Assembly: GCA_028023455.1 (NCBI GenBank)
Contig: JAQFVV010000064.1
Location: 1,957,825-2,021,824 of the forward strand
Direction: 5' to 3'
Length of the DNA stretch: 64,000 nucleotides
Source of the DNA: Epiperipatus broadwayi
Taxonomy: Eukaryota; Onychophora; Udeonychophora; Euonychophora; Peripatidae
Shown here: one piece after another, positions 1 to 11,300 of the stretch
How the letters are laid out: each line of letters opens with the position of its first letter
How positions within the stretch are numbered: the first letter of the stretch is position 1
The notes under the pieces: generated by a model
What the model was told of the DNA's origin: nothing
The model's input: the letters and a program-made list of their open reading frames with translations, nothing else
Database searches by the model: none
Position numbers and translations under genes: made by a program

Positions 1-726
1 TTTCTTATACTAATAGTTGAATGGCAACTAAATGCTATACCAAGTCAATGATATCAGGCAAAGGTTTATATTGTAAATATGTGTTCATATATTTGTTTTA
101 ATTAATAAACATTTAATGATACTTTATGAGTATGTGTTTATCATAATCATACAGTAAATATGACAATTTGATGCAATCATATCAGGTTTGTCTCTATTTA
201 AGAAATTGACAGCTAATATTAATAGTTCACCAATAAAAAAATTAAAATCAAATATGAGTTGTTACACATTAACTTTAAAAGACAAGATTTTCACCATATG
301 AATTGTTTAAATCAATGTTATTAAATTTAACAGCTAACATTATTAGCACATCAATAAAAACTTTAAAAATCATATATAAGTGGTTACTAATTAATTATAC
401 AAAAAACAAAAAAATCAAAATGGCTAAATATTGGCTCATTAGAAGAGGTTGATCTAGCCTATTCTAAAAATTGACAATCATACTGGGGCCAAGTATTTTT
501 TATATGCTGGCTGATAAAATTAAAAAGCCTGAATTAAAATTATCCACACTTATGTCTATACTTGAATATCAGATCTATGACATATTACTTGCACAGGCAA
601 ACACCATACTGTGAGATAAGTTTAATATTGATAAATCACTACAAACTTTTTCTGAAAAAACACTTAATGATAATATAGTGGTATCTTCAATCTCTATACA
701 TAAGGGATGGGAGAGAAAGTGAGGGA
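1..726. other. AT-rich repeat-derived DNA, no gene
   Basis: No coding sequence is recognisable here. Bases about 201-275 and 321-395 are a diverged direct duplication (shared AATTGACAGCTAA / TTTAACAGCTAA start). Bases about 40-170 resemble 12850-12960: both contain CAATGATATCAG followed by a TGTTTATCATAA stretch. This pair could be the decayed long terminal repeats of the outer Gypsy element whose gag and pol relics lie between them, but that is inference from position only. Confidence 0.4.
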
Positions 727-1073
727 TTTTGCAACTAGAAAGCTAGCTCTGAGCTGTGATTTTAAAGACTTCCTCAATGAAACCTTGAGATATTATTTCA
801 TTTGTGGAATAAAAGATCTTAACTTTAAGGGTGAAGCTGTTGATGAACTCTGATGTCACATTTGATTTGGTTGTCTCACAGGCAACTCTGGATAACTTAC
901 CCACCAGATCATTAAATAAAAGTAGTCCCACTAAAGCTGGGGATCCAAAAATCAGATCATTTAAAGATTTTCCCAATTATTACAAGATTACAAGATCTAC
1001 TATTGATAATAATATTATTAAAGTTTGTTATAGATGTGAGAAACCAAAACATGCACATACCAAATGTCCATAG
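727..1073 (+). pseudogene. Ty3/Gypsy gag relic with CCHC zinc knuckle
   Basis: Degenerate Gag of an LTR retrotransposon, the structural protein that packages element RNA. Two frames are needed. The first (about 727-840) gives an RKLAL...LRYYFICGIKD stretch resembling the conserved Gypsy capsid segment. The second (831-1073) continues with LLMNSDVTFDLVVSQA and ends in a CX2CX4HX4C zinc knuckle at nt 1026-1067 (CYRCEKPKHAHTKC). The frame change and short length show it is dead. The homologous segment at 20.0-20.4 kb has the same order of motifs. Pol relics of the same superfamily lie at 9.7-11.3 kb, beyond a nested insertion, so the two may once have been one element. Confidence 0.65.
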
Positions 1074-1283
1074 TGGTATACAGTGTGTGTCAGAAGCTGC
1101 TTGTTTTAAAAGGAAATTATGGAGATAAACAAATTTTTTTATATTAAATACTTTTATTGACTGTGCTCTAAAAAGAAGTAAAACAATTGTTTTTTCAACC
1201 ACATTAAAGTATCCAGAAATTAATTAAAACAATCCCTATTTAATATAAGAAAAATTTTATCTTTATTATTTTGAAGTTTTTAG

Positions 1284-2291
1284 TATTGGCACAGTAAATG
1301 AAAATGTAAAACTATAATGTACTTTGAATTGGCTGGAATTTGTCTAAAAATTATTAAAATAATCTTTCATTAAAAGAAAATAGTATGTAAAAGTTTAAGA
1401 GATTTTTTTATAGCAGTTTGTTTTTGAAAAAAAACAACATAAAATTAAAAGTCAAAGAGTTTTTGAAATAAAAGTTACAATCAATTAATGAGTCAGAAGG
1501 GGGAAGGGGGTTTGCTTTAGAAGCGTCAAGTTAAAAGTTTTATTAAAAAAAATTAGAGTTTTTTTTATTATTATTAGTTGAAATATAACTTAAAGTTTAA
1601 AAATATAAATCTCTTTTTATTTAAGTTAAAGAAAAAAAAGTCTTCTTAAAAACTAAATAGTAAACTGATCTTAAATTATATATATATGTGTGTGTAAATG
1701 ACGAATTAATATGAACTTAATAGTAAAATATATATGTGCGATTGTAATTATAATAAATGTATGTGTATTAAATATTTAAAAAATGATGTAGGAAATTATC
1801 ATTAAAAAACACAGCAATGGCTACTAATTAAAAATGTAAAAACAACACATTTGCATGGTGGCTAATTAAACAATCTCCAAAAACATGTAATTAAAAGATT
1901 ATCAAAGGAATGCAATTAAAAACAAGAAAAGACCTAGTTAAAGGATTTTTTGATTGCTGGATTATGGGCCTACTACTCAAACATGTTAGCTTTGAAACTA
2001 GCTGGTGCCTGGGGTTTACTCTGAAACAAATAAAGTGTTTGGATGGTAGGGGTTTGAATCTAGCAGTCGAGGTGGGCCACAGTCTGGAAATGTGACCGTG
2101 TTATGCATTGCATAGTTTGGTCTGACTTTGGGTATTGTTGATGGCCCTGCCATCTCTGCTCAAACATACTGGTTCATTCATGTCATATTTATAATATAAG
2201 ATTATAAATTTATTAGAAGCAAGGTTTAAACCCAGCTGAACCTAGCTTGAAGAGTATGTGGGATTGAATATGGTTCGAACCCAGTACAATT
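1284..2291 (+). repeat. LTR-like direct repeat, copy A
   Basis: A block of about 1 kb is repeated in the same orientation at 8026-9017 with high identity, including an AGTCAGAAGG purine-rich stretch, a TTCGAACC motif near the right end and a variable TA/GT microsatellite. Copy B begins TGTTGGCACA and ends GGTACA, which suits TG...CA LTR termini; copy A has TATTGGCACA and AGTACA. I see no convincing primer binding site just inside copy A, nor a polypurine tract directly before copy B, so the LTR identity is likely but not proven. Confidence 0.55.
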
Positions 2292-3905
2292 GTCTCCCAA
2301 TGTGGGTGCATGAACCTAAGAAACAACAGTAATTAAATACTTTGTTTCTTGTTTGAAAATAAAAAATTTTAAAGAAAAGCTAAATTACATATTTTAAAGT
2401 GGTTTAATTTTAAAAAAAGAATTGACCTAAACTTTTTTTCTTTAAATGAAAAGAGATTTTGACATTTATGTTATTTAAAATAAATTATTCTTTTAAATTA
2501 AAGACAGTTAGATATTTTAGGCAGTGCTAAAGCATTAAGAATGGGTAGAGAGAAAAGGACAAGGGAGTGGAGTTGGTTGTATGTTCCATGTAAGAAAATA
2601 ATAAACAGCTCATATTTGAATATTGGTTTCAAAAATGAAGGAAAAAGAAAAAGAGATATCTGAGACATAGATGTTGATGAAAATGATGATGAGGATGATG
2701 AAAGAAATACAAGAGTTCAAGGAAGAAATGCATCAAGAATTCAGGCAAAGTCAACAAGAGCTCAAAGAAGAAATGTGTAAGGAATTCAGGCAGAGTCAAC
2801 AAGAACTCAAACCAGAATTGAAGGGAGAAATTAAGGAATTCAGAACAAAAATAATAGAAATAAAATGTGAGATAATAGGAAAGATAGAGAAGAACCAAAA
2901 AATTATAGAGTTAGGTTCTGTTAAAGAAAGTCAGAATATAGAAAAGGAAGTCGAGGTAGTAAGAGATGTAAGTGAAAGGAAGGTTGAATTAGAAAATGTA
3001 GTAGTACAAGATAGCATTAAATATAATGATATGGAAATAAAAATAATAAACATAGAAAATAATGTAATAGAGTTTTCAAAAGGAAGTAAATATGAAAAAG
3101 TGAAAGTAAATGTTCGTGTTCGTTTTAAACATAGATTTAAAATAAAGAGAAAGAATAGAAAAAAATATTCATGGTTAGGAAAAATATGGAGGTCTGTGAA
3201 GCTTAAAGGTTTTCTAATTTATAAAGCAGAAAATATAGCAGGGAGGGAAAGAGATAAAGTAATAAATTATAAGTGAGGCATAGACAAAAGGGGAAAGTTA
3301 CTTTATATTATAGAGTTAATAAGTGGAAGGAAAGAACCACTTGACAAAGTTTAAAAGTTAGTAATTGGGCAGAATAGTAAAGGAAAAAAAAAACAAAAAA
3401 CCAGAAATAGACAATGAGCATGAATATGATTATAATTTGAAACTTCTATTTAGAACTAAAACAATAAATTTAAAAGGAAATGAATAATAATAAATGAAAT
3501 GTTTGGAAGTAATAATAGCAAGGAGGCTTCATTGAATAAAAGATTTTTTTTTCGTAAATAATGGTCAAATTAATGATTTAAAAGTAAAGTTTGTAGGATT
3601 AAATAAATGAATAAGATAACAGAAATATGCAGAATAGAAGCAAGTTAAACAAATAAGTAATATATCTGTAGAAAATAATAAATAAAGTAGCGTAATAAAA
3701 TAAAAGTTTGTTTTGAATACACACAGGCTAATAAAAGGAAGTTAAATAAATGGTTTAATTAAAGTAATCAAGTTAAATAAATAAGTAAAATATTCATAGA
3801 AAATAATAAAGAATGAATCGTAATATCATAAAATAGTTTTAAATATATGCAAGTTAATAAAAAGATGTAAATAAATGGTTTAAAGTAATCAAGTAAAATA
3901 AAGGA
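2292..3905 (+). mobile_element. Internal region of the LTR-flanked element, left part
   Basis: This AT-rich sequence between the direct repeats holds the coiled-coil ORF at 2671-3276. From about 3667 it contains a roughly 115-130-bp tandem repeat (units about 3667-3795 and 3796-3905, sharing AATAAAATA, GGTTTAA and AAGTAATCAAGT blocks). A third unit starts at about 7148, on the far side of the RTE insertion. This shows the RTE landed within the tandem array. Confidence 0.5.
2671..3276 (+). CDS. Coiled-coil, lysine/glutamate-rich ORF of a nested retroelement
   Basis: A 201-residue ORF of unknown function. The first 60 residues are methionine-rich and then heptad-like. A unit of about 16 residues is duplicated (EFRQSQQELKEEM, then EFRQSQQELKPEL), which predicts a coiled coil. 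Residues about 145-185 are strongly basic (KIKRKNRKK), compatible with nucleic-acid binding, and there is no zinc knuckle. An in-frame ATG at 2635 is cut off by a TAG at 2668-2670, so the original start may have been upstream. It lies between LTR-like repeats, in the place of a gag or ORF1 product, but I recognise no family. It could simply be a neutral remnant. Confidence 0.45.
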   Translation: MLMKMMMRMMKEIQEFKEEMHQEFRQSQQELKEEMCKEFRQSQQELKPELKGEIKEFRTKIIEIKCEIIGKIEKNQKIIELGSVKESQNIEKEVEVVRDVSERKVELENVVVQDSIKYNDMEIKIINIENNVIEFSKGSKYEKVKVNVRVRFKHRFKIKRKNRKKYSWLGKIWRSVKLKGFLIYKAENIAGRERDKVINYK

Positions 3906-4217
3906 GTTTGCTATTAACTGAAAGGAGACCCTTTGATTCCTCTTGGAGGCCTTAAAGGAACCGAGCAGGGCAAATTCTTAATGTCCACTCCATACATTCT
4001 TGTCGTTGCAGCTGTTATTACTATGTGATTATTCATATAGTATACGAACATGGATGGGCTGCTCACCAACACGCATTAGCCAGCGTGGTGAGTTTATTGG
4101 CTTTTTACCTCTGAGTTTAAGATCAAGAAACACCATGGTCTTTCTTCTCAGTGCCTGATAAGGCAGAATGAATGTTTGTGTAAATGATAAATATTTTTCC
4201 AATACATATATACAATT

Positions 4218-6620
4218 ATGACAGACAAAAATAAAGCATGGCCCTTATTCCCAGGAGGCTGTAAAGTCACCAACCAAGGCAGCGGTTGGTGGCCGAAGGC
4301 GGAGGGTGCTAAGAATCTCCTGATTGCGGACCCAGGCTGCCATTTGATGATGACTTTTTATTTAGGTACTTACAACTGCAGATCACTTTCACGTGAAGGA
4401 AGATTGCAAGAATTAGAAGAAGAACTGTCTTATATTAAATGGGACATTATTGGACTTTGTGAAGTTAGAAGAAAAGGAGAAGAAACAATTGATTTAAAAA
4501 GTGGACATATACTCTATTATAAAGGCACACATATTGGAAATACAAGTGGAGTAGGATTCATTATAAATAAAAAGTGGAAGAACAATATTGTGGAGATTGA
4601 TGGTGTATCAGACAGAGTGGCAAGATTAGTTATACAACTTAATAGCAGATACCAAATGCAGATAATTCAGGTTTATGCCCCAACAAGTTCTCATAGTGAT
4701 GAAGTAGTAGAAGATTTTTATATGGATGTACAAAAGGCTTTTGATCAGAGTAAACAACATTTTAAAATTGTTATGGGAGACTTTAATGCTAGAATTGGTA
4801 GACAAATGAAAGATGAAATTGCTGTAGGTAATTTTGGTTATGGTAATAGAAATGAGAGAGGACATAGACTTGTGGAGTTTGCAGAAAAAGAAAAACTTTA
4901 TATTATGAATTCATTTTTTGAGAAAAATGTTAAAAGGAAATGGACATGGAAGCATCCAAATGAAGGTACAGCAGAATTGGATTATATTTTGACTAACAGA
5001 AAATACATATTTCAAGATTGTAATGTTCTTAATAAATTTAACACAGGAAGTGATCATCGATTAGTAAGGTTTAAGTTACGTGTTAATGTAAAACTAGAAA
5101 GACAAAAATTATTAAGAAAAACAATATTTACAGTTGATATTCCTAATCTTCAGAAACATTCTAATGAATTTAAATTAGAACTTACAAATAGGTTTCAAGT
5201 GTTAGGAGATTTTGAACATGATACAGATTTGAATGAAATTAATATGAAAATAACTGATACACTTTTAAAAACTGCAACAAACATAGCTGGTAGAAAAAAG
5301 CAGCAATTGACTAATAAAATTTCTACTGAGACTAGAGAATTTATGAAGAAAAGAAGGAATATGAAGATATACAAAAATGATGTATTAAAAAGAATTGAAT
5401 ATCTCAAATTTTGTAAAATGGTACGTAAAAGAGTTGAAAATGTTATAAGAAAGTATAACTGTGAAATAGCAAGGAAAGCTGTAGAAGAAAATAAAAGTCT
5501 CAAAAATGTTAAACAACATTTTGGTATTGGTAGGAAATTTATATCTGCAATAAGAAAAAAAGATGGAATTATTACTAAAAAAAGAGATGACATCATGAAA
5601 TTGGTAGAAGATTTTTATCAAGAATTATATAGTAATAAAGAACAAGTACCTCCTATATCTATTACATCTTCCGAATTGCCCAGAATTTTAAATGAAGAAG
5701 TGAGACATGCAATTAAGTGTATGAAGAAAGGAAAGGCTCCAGGAAATGATGGAATTATAATTGATATATTAAAAGAAGCAGGTGAAAAAATAGAAACAAT
5801 TTTAGCAAAGTTATATACAAAATGTCTAAATGATAAAGATGTACCGGAAGATTGGAAGAATGCAGTAATAATATTAATATTTAAAAAAGGTGATAAAGAA
5901 GATATTAGAAATTACAGACCTATCAGCCTTTTATCAGTTTTATATAAAATTTTTACCAAGATAATTACAAATCATCTACAGAGAACTTTGGATTTCCACC
6001 AACCAAGAGAACAAGCGGGATTTAAAAGTGGTTTTAGTACAATAGATCATATCCAGGTATTGAGAGAAGTCATAGAAAGGACAAACGAATATGAGTTGTC
6101 ATTATGTTTTGGATTTTTAGATTATGAAAAGGCATTTGATTCTATACACATTTCTTCAGTGATTAAAGCATTGGATCATCAAGGTATAGATCCAGGATAT
6201 TGTTATATTTTAAAGAATATTTATAAAAATGCAACAGCAACAATTAGATTACATAATGATACTGGAAAAATAGACATTGAGAAAGGTGTAAGACAAGGTG
6301 ACTCCATATCTCCAAAACTCTTTACAGCAGTGCTGCAAGAAGTATTTTGTGGATTAAAATGGGAAACTAAAGGAGTGAAAGTAAATGGAGAGTATTTAAG
6401 TCATTTAGATTTTGCAGATGATGTAGTTGTTTTTGCAAATAATGCTTCAGAGCTGCAGGAAATGTTGCAGGAGTTAGCAGATGAAAGTAGAAAAGTAGGA
6501 CTAAAGATAAATGTTAAAAAGACTAAAGTAATATTTAATCGATTTGCTCAAAATATGAAAATAAAGATTGATTATGAAACAAATACCTTGGTCAGATTAT
6601 TAATACAGATGGAAACATAA
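4218..6620 (+). CDS. RTE-type endonuclease / reverse transcriptase
   Basis: An 800-residue open frame encoding the replication protein of the RTE element. Residues about 48-285 form an APE-type endonuclease: GTYNCR at 49, catalytic Glu in GLCEVR (E82), IQVYAPTS, MGDFNARIG (D188, N190), and the GSDHR motif (D279, H280). A linker precedes the reverse transcriptase at residues about 480-790, with NYRPISLL (Y566), RQGDS (692-696) and the catalytic FADDVV box (D734, D735). All core catalytic residues I can see are present. The protein nicks target DNA and copies its RNA by target-primed reverse transcription. The frame ends early: homology continues in another frame from about 6595. The first about 45 residues are low-similarity leader, so the true start is uncertain. 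Confidence 0.85.
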   Translation: MTDKNKAWPLFPGGCKVTNQGSGWWPKAEGAKNLLIADPGCHLMMTFYLGTYNCRSLSREGRLQELEEELSYIKWDIIGLCEVRRKGEETIDLKSGHILYYKGTHIGNTSGVGFIINKKWKNNIVEIDGVSDRVARLVIQLNSRYQMQIIQVYAPTSSHSDEVVEDFYMDVQKAFDQSKQHFKIVMGDFNARIGRQMKDEIAVGNFGYGNRNERGHRLVEFAEKEKLYIMNSFFEKNVKRKWTWKHPNEGTAELDYILTNRKYIFQDCNVLNKFNTGSDHRLVRFKLRVNVKLERQKLLRKTIFTVDIPNLQKHSNEFKLELTNRFQVLGDFEHDTDLNEINMKITDTLLKTATNIAGRKKQQLTNKISTETREFMKKRRNMKIYKNDVLKRIEYLKFCKMVRKRVENVIRKYNCEIARKAVEENKSLKNVKQHFGIGRKFISAIRKKDGIITKKRDDIMKLVEDFYQELYSNKEQVPPISITSSELPRILNEEVRHAIKCMKKGKAPGNDGIIIDILKEAGEKIETILAKLYTKCLNDKDVPEDWKNAVIILIFKKGDKEDIRNYRPISLLSVLYKIFTKIITNHLQRTLDFHQPREQAGFKSGFSTIDHIQVLREVIERTNEYELSLCFGFLDYEKAFDSIHISSVIKALDHQGIDPGYCYILKNIYKNATATIRLHNDTGKIDIEKGVRQGDSISPKLFTAVLQEVFCGLKWETKGVKVNGEYLSHLDFADDVVVFANNASELQEMLQELADESRKVGLKINVKKTKVIFNRFAQNMKIKIDYETNTLVRLLIQMET

Positions 6621-7131
6621 TGGAGGAAATTAATCATAGAATTAAACTTGGTTGGAGTGCGTTTGGTAGAAATAACTTGATACTAAAAGGAAATATGCCT
6701 ATGTGTTTGAAAAGGATGGTTTTTAACAAATGTGTTTTACCAGTTCTTACTTATGGAGAGATGTATGTGGACACTTAACAAGAGTTCAAAGGAGTATGGA
6801 GAGATGTATGTTGGGAGTAACAAGAAGAGATCGAAAATGCAATGTATGGGTAAGACAACAAACAAGTGTTACTGACCTTATTGAAAAAATTAAATGATTG
6901 AAATGGAGTTGGGCTGGACATATTGCTAGAAGAGATGATAATAGATGGACAATTGAAATTTTAAACTGGATTCCAAGAGATTGTATAAGACCCAGAAAGA
7001 GACCACATGTGAGATGGATGGATGAAATAAGAAAATGTGCAGGGGTGTTGTGGAGAAGAGAAGCTAAAGATGGGAGAAGATGGATTAAACTTGGAGAGAC
7101 CTTCATCCTGCAGTGGATTGATAATGGTTGA
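6595..7131 (+). pseudogene. Frameshifted C-terminal domain of the RTE protein
   Basis: Continuation of the RTE polypeptide after a frameshift near 6595 (LGQII...). Another break occurs near 6770, and a TGA at about 6895-6897 falls just before the LKWSWAGHIARR segment. The 6898-7131 part carries the conserved C-terminal pattern of arthropod- and mollusc-type RTE proteins: WxGHIARRxDxRW, a W-PRD turn, RP-RWMDEIR, and a final W-LGETFILQW. The domain's role is not well defined; it lies downstream of the RT. The breaks mean this copy cannot make a full product. Confidence 0.75.
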
Positions 7132-7156
7132 TGATGATGATGATGATAATAAAGGA

Positions 7157-8025
7157 TCGTAATAAAATAAAATAGTTTTTCTGAATACACGCACGTTAAT
7201 AAAAAAAAGTTAAATAAAGGGTTTAAAAAAAAAATAATATTTTAATATAAATAAATATGTAAAATAATGTTTGTAATGGTTTAAAAATAATATTGTAAGA
7301 TTAATATAAATAAAGGTTTAAGATATTGGTCATATGAATTTAAAAAATAATACTGTAAGGTTAATAAATGAAAGTCAATCTAAGTTATATTAGAAATGTA
7401 TAAGGATTTGAATTTAAAGGAAATGAAGGTAGTATTGAAATAAGTTTTAGATAAGAATAAGTTAAAGCTGTCAGCTGGATAAAATTTAGTACCCATAACA
7501 GCCTTATCAGGGATTATTCCTCTTTTAAAATGCACACTGAGAACAACCAGAGTAAGTTGCAAGTCAGTTCTTCAAGGGAGAATCCCCATATCTCATACCT
7601 CATTTCCAAAGTATAAGATGAAATGGACAATTGATGAATCCTGCCATTTGCAGTGACCTTTTCTTTGTCAAAGTCTGGTCAAGAGAACTGGCACATGAAG
7701 CTTCATTTTTTATATGTGTAAGTCAGGATAAGCCAGCAAATCTGCATCAACCTCATTTTCAAAAGATCCTTGCATCACCAGAGATAGTGTTGTCCTCATG
7801 GTCACTCTTCAGGACTAAGATCATTGTAAGCAATGTTGCCAACATTGAAAGAAGAAAAGTATAATTGAAAATTGCCCTTAGAATGTAAAGGGTCAGATAT
7901 TAGAATGTAAACTTAGAAAAATAATAAATAATTTCAGAATAAAGAATTAAAGTTCTCAGAGATAAAATGGTGAAAAATCATGCATTTTATTTTCAAACAG
8001 AGGGCAGTGTACTGTACTAACATTG
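7157..8025 (+). mobile_element. Internal region of the LTR-flanked element, right part
   Basis: This continues the AT-rich tandem units found left of the RTE insertion (about 7157-7330), followed by a more mixed segment (7560-7870) with a 77-codon open frame at 7631-7864 that I cannot assign. It runs into LTR-like copy B. I saw no reverse transcriptase, protease or integrase motif, so the element looks non-autonomous. Confidence 0.4.
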
Positions 8026-8377
8026 TGTTGGCACATAATGATTTTGGCTAAAAATTATTAAAATAATCTTTCGTTAAGAAAAATAGTATGTAAAAGTTTA
8101 AGAGATTTTTTTTATAGCAGTTTGTTTTCGAAAAAACATAAAATTAAAAGTCAAAGAGTTTTTGAAATAAAAGTTACAATCAATTAATGAGTCAGAAGGG
8201 GGGAAGGGGGTTTGCTTTAGAAGCATAAAGTTAAAAGTTTTATAAAAAAAAATTATAGTTTTTTTTTATTATTATTAGTTGAAATATAACTTAAAGTTTA
8301 AAAATATAAATCTCTTTTTATTTAAGTTAAAGAAAAAAAAGTCTTCTTAAAAACTAAATAGTAAACTGATTTTAAAT

Positions 8378-8410
<33 letters not shown>

Positions 8411-9017
8411 AAATGATGAATTAATGTGAACTTAATAGTAAAATATATATGTGCGATTGTAAATATAATAAATGTATGTGTATTAAATATTAAAAAAAAT
8501 GATATAAAAAATTATCATTAAAAACACAGCAATGGCTACTAATTAAAAATGTAAAAACAACACATTTGCATGGTGGCTAATTAAATGATCTCCAAAAACA
8601 TGTAATTAAAAGATTATCAAAGGAATGCAATTAAAAACAAAAAAAGAGCTAGTAAAGGGATTTTTCGAGTGCTGGATTATTCGCCTACTACCCGAACATG
8701 TTAGTTTCAAAACTAGCTGGTGCCTGGGTTTACTCCAAAACAAATAAAGTGTTTGGATGGTAGGGGTTTGAATCTAGCAGTAGAGGTGGGCCCCAGTCTG
8801 GAAATGTGACTGTGTTATGGGTTGCATAGCTTGGTCTGACTGTGGGTATTGTTGATGGCCCTGCCATCAATAGTATTCTCCACTCTGAACAAACATGCTG
8901 GTTCATTCACATCATATTTATAATATAAGATCATAAATTTATTAGAAGCAAGGTTTAAGCCCAGCTAAACCTAGCTTGAAGAGTATGTGGGATCAAATAC
9001 AGTTCGAACCTGGTACA
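8026..9017 (+). repeat. LTR-like direct repeat, copy B
   Basis: Direct-repeat partner of 1284-2291 with the same internal landmarks. It starts TGTTGGCACA and ends GGTACA before a TA microsatellite. The GT/TA microsatellite inside it (8379-8410) is longer than in copy A, and scattered substitutions separate the two copies, consistent with an element that inserted some time ago. Confidence 0.55.
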
Positions 9018-9690
9018 ATATATATATATATATATATATAAATATAGTTCGAACCTGGTAAAATATATATATATATATATATATATTATAATGGTCCAAA
9101 AAAGATGAGGAAGTTCCAGTATTTCCATATCTGCTGTACAGAGCACCACTAGGCTACTTGAACCTAGAAAATTTATATAGTAGGCAGACATGTAAAATCC
9201 CACTTTATTTTATATTTAGACCATTAGCCCCAGTCACTATCTCAGTGGAGACACAGAGATAATATATATATATATATATATAACTTTGTTTAATTTGTAT
9301 CTTAAATATAAAAAAATAAAAGCCACTGCCAGTAATTAACACACAAACAACATTTATTAATGCACATATATAATCATTTAAAATTTGAGGAATAACATTT
9401 ATTATTTTAGATTTTAATATTAACTCTTAATTTAAATTATTATTTTAAAATTTTAAACCATCCACACAGATGAATTTAATAATATTTTTTAAGAGTGTCA
9501 AATATGAATAAACTACATAGATTGCATTTGAAAAGAAAATATTCTATCCTTAATTTAACCTTAGGCCAAAAGTTCGCAGCCAAACCAATGTCAATCCATC
9601 TGATATATCGATGTATTCAATGCAGTATGAATATGACAGCACAAAATACCATACTGTCAGGAATGTACATCTGCAGATGTTTTTACAAAA
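9018..9690. repeat. TA microsatellites with duplicated flank, then unassigned DNA
   Basis: TA runs occur at about 9019-9040, 9063-9087 and 9262-9283. The segment TAGTTCGAACCTGGTA occurs before two of them, so the microsatellite and its flank have been duplicated in tandem. From 9290 to 9690 the sequence is AT-rich with no gene I can identify, apart from possible scraps of the reverse transcriptase that becomes recognisable after 9690. Confidence 0.5.
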
Positions 9691-11300
9691 ATGAGAAGAC
9701 AAGGGTATCCACATTAATTTACAAAAAAGTTGTATAGCTGACCTGAAGTTCATTTTTAGGACATTTAATCAGCAAAACAGGAATTAAACCCCATCCTGAT
9801 AAAATACAAGTCATCAGTGAATTCACAGCCCCTAAGTCAGTGAGACAAGTTAGGTCTTTCTTAGGAATGTGTGACTTTTATAGTAAATTCTATCAGAATT
9901 TTGTGGCAGATATGGAACCTTTTCTACAGCTACTGCAAAAAAAAAATTCAATGGGAATGGACAGACAAACATGACTTAGTGTTTGAAGGCATCAAAAAAA
10001 ATTTTTTAGGTCAGGTGATGTTGATTTACTCTGACTTTAAAAAAAGTTTATTGTACAGGTCAACAGCATGGATTTAAGCTGGATGCAGCATTGATGCAGA
10101 TGCAGAAAGATGGTAGCGAAGGGGCAATATATTTCATTAGCAGACCCTTAAGGGGGTCAGAAGTCAATTATTCTATAACAGAGAAGGAATCATTGGCTGT
10201 GGTATGGGAATTCCAGAGATTTCGGCAATTTTTGATAGGGTCAGAGGTGGTAGTCAGAACTAATGACAAAAATTTGGAATTTCTTAATCACAGTTATCTG
10301 TCAAAAAGTAGGTTAATTCATTGGAGCCTTTTTCTGCAAGAATTCAATTACTCTGTAGAATATTGTAATGGGGTGGAGAATGTAGTGGCTGACACCTTAA
10401 GCCACAATCCAGGTCTGGGCCCACTGGACATTTGCAGACAGAAGATATAAGTCTAGGAATAATAAGCACAGAAATTGATGCATCTGTGGAAGATGAAATT
10501 AATCACTTAGGTGATAAGCAGAAACAAGACCCCAGATATCAGAGGATTATATATAGTTTAGAGAGAGAAGGAAGTAAAGATGAGATAAGAGAAAGAGGTT
10601 ATAAAAATGGAAGATATCATTGGGACAATGGAGGATGGTGGTACCCAAGGCCCTGAAAGATGGATTAACTATGTATATTCACTGTTTGTATGGCCATTAT
10701 GGTATTCACAAAACAGAAAAACTGTTCAAAACATGTTTTTACTGGCTGGGTATGAGGTACCAAATCACCAAAATGTTGAAAGGGTGTGACTTGTGTCACA
10801 AGACAAAGTGCCCCAACAAAACTTATGCTGCTACATTGAATAATGTAGTTCCAAAAACCCAAATGACCTGATAGCTATTAATTTTTATGGGCCATTACTG
10901 AGATCCTGGAAGATGAGATACATATTGGTGGTCTATGACATTTCTTTGAAATGGCTATCCACGTACCCCATGTCACAGGCTAATGCTAAAGGCACTATGT
11001 GGATATCAGAAACATAACATTTTGCTAAAGTAGGCAAACCAAAAGCAGTTTTAACAGACTATGGGACTTCATTCATAGAGAATGAATGGAAAGAATAGAT
11101 AGGGATAATGGCTTTACAGCATATCTTGTCATCCATTTGGAATCCTCAATCGAACCCATGTGAATGGGTGATGAGGGAATTGGGGTGGCTTTTTAGAGTG
11201 TATATGTCATAGAACCATAAAGAGTGGGTGAAGCAGTTACCATGAGTGGTTAACTACATCAACTAGACAGAGAATGGATCCACAGGGTTTGAGATTTTCA
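9690..11300 (+). pseudogene. Ty3/Gypsy pol relic (RT - RNase H - integrase)
   Basis: Decayed polymerase polyprotein of a Ty3/Gypsy retrotransposon, readable in domain order over several frames. The RT thumb region is at about 9690-9900 (FLGHLISKTGIKPHPDK, then PKSVRQVRSFLG). RNase H is open at 10091-10450. The integrase H2C2 zinc-binding region is at about 10665-10820 (His pair, then CDLCHK). The integrase core is at 10865-11290, with a first Asp in LVVYD, a second in TDYGTSF and a Glu in PCEWVMREL, interrupted by several stops. Frameshifts and stops make it inactive. It lies on the same strand as the gag relic at 0.73-1.07 kb, so both may belong to one outer element split by the nested insertion. 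Confidence 0.8.
10091..10450 (+). pseudogene. RNase H domain fragment of Gypsy pol
   Basis: The longest surviving open piece (119 residues) of the Gypsy pol relic. It shows the typical Ty3/Gypsy RNase H run: AIYFISRPLRGSEVNYSITEKE, the tether-like AVVWEFQRFRQFLIG, then the DTLSHNP end that marks the boundary to integrase. RNase H removes the RNA template during reverse transcription. The N-terminal Asp-containing strand is damaged, and the upstream RT lies in other frames, so this fragment alone is not functional. Confidence 0.75.

Larger units (their letters stand above)
3906..7147 (+). mobile_element. RTE-clade non-LTR retrotransposon, near full length
   Basis: A 3242-bp element bounded by a 9-bp target-site duplication AATAAAGGA (3897-3905 and 7148-7156). 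It has a GC-richer 5' leader (3906-4217), a long endonuclease-reverse transcriptase frame, and a 3' end of GATGATGATGAT repeats (about 7128-7147). Short-period 3' tails are characteristic of the RTE clade. A few frameshifts and one stop break the C-terminal part, so the copy is inactive but young. It interrupts the tandem repeats of the surrounding LTR-flanked element. Confidence 0.85.

Noticed and set aside
4626-5621. Minus-strand open frames across the RTE
   Set aside because: They are antisense to a clear endonuclease-RT frame and have no motifs.
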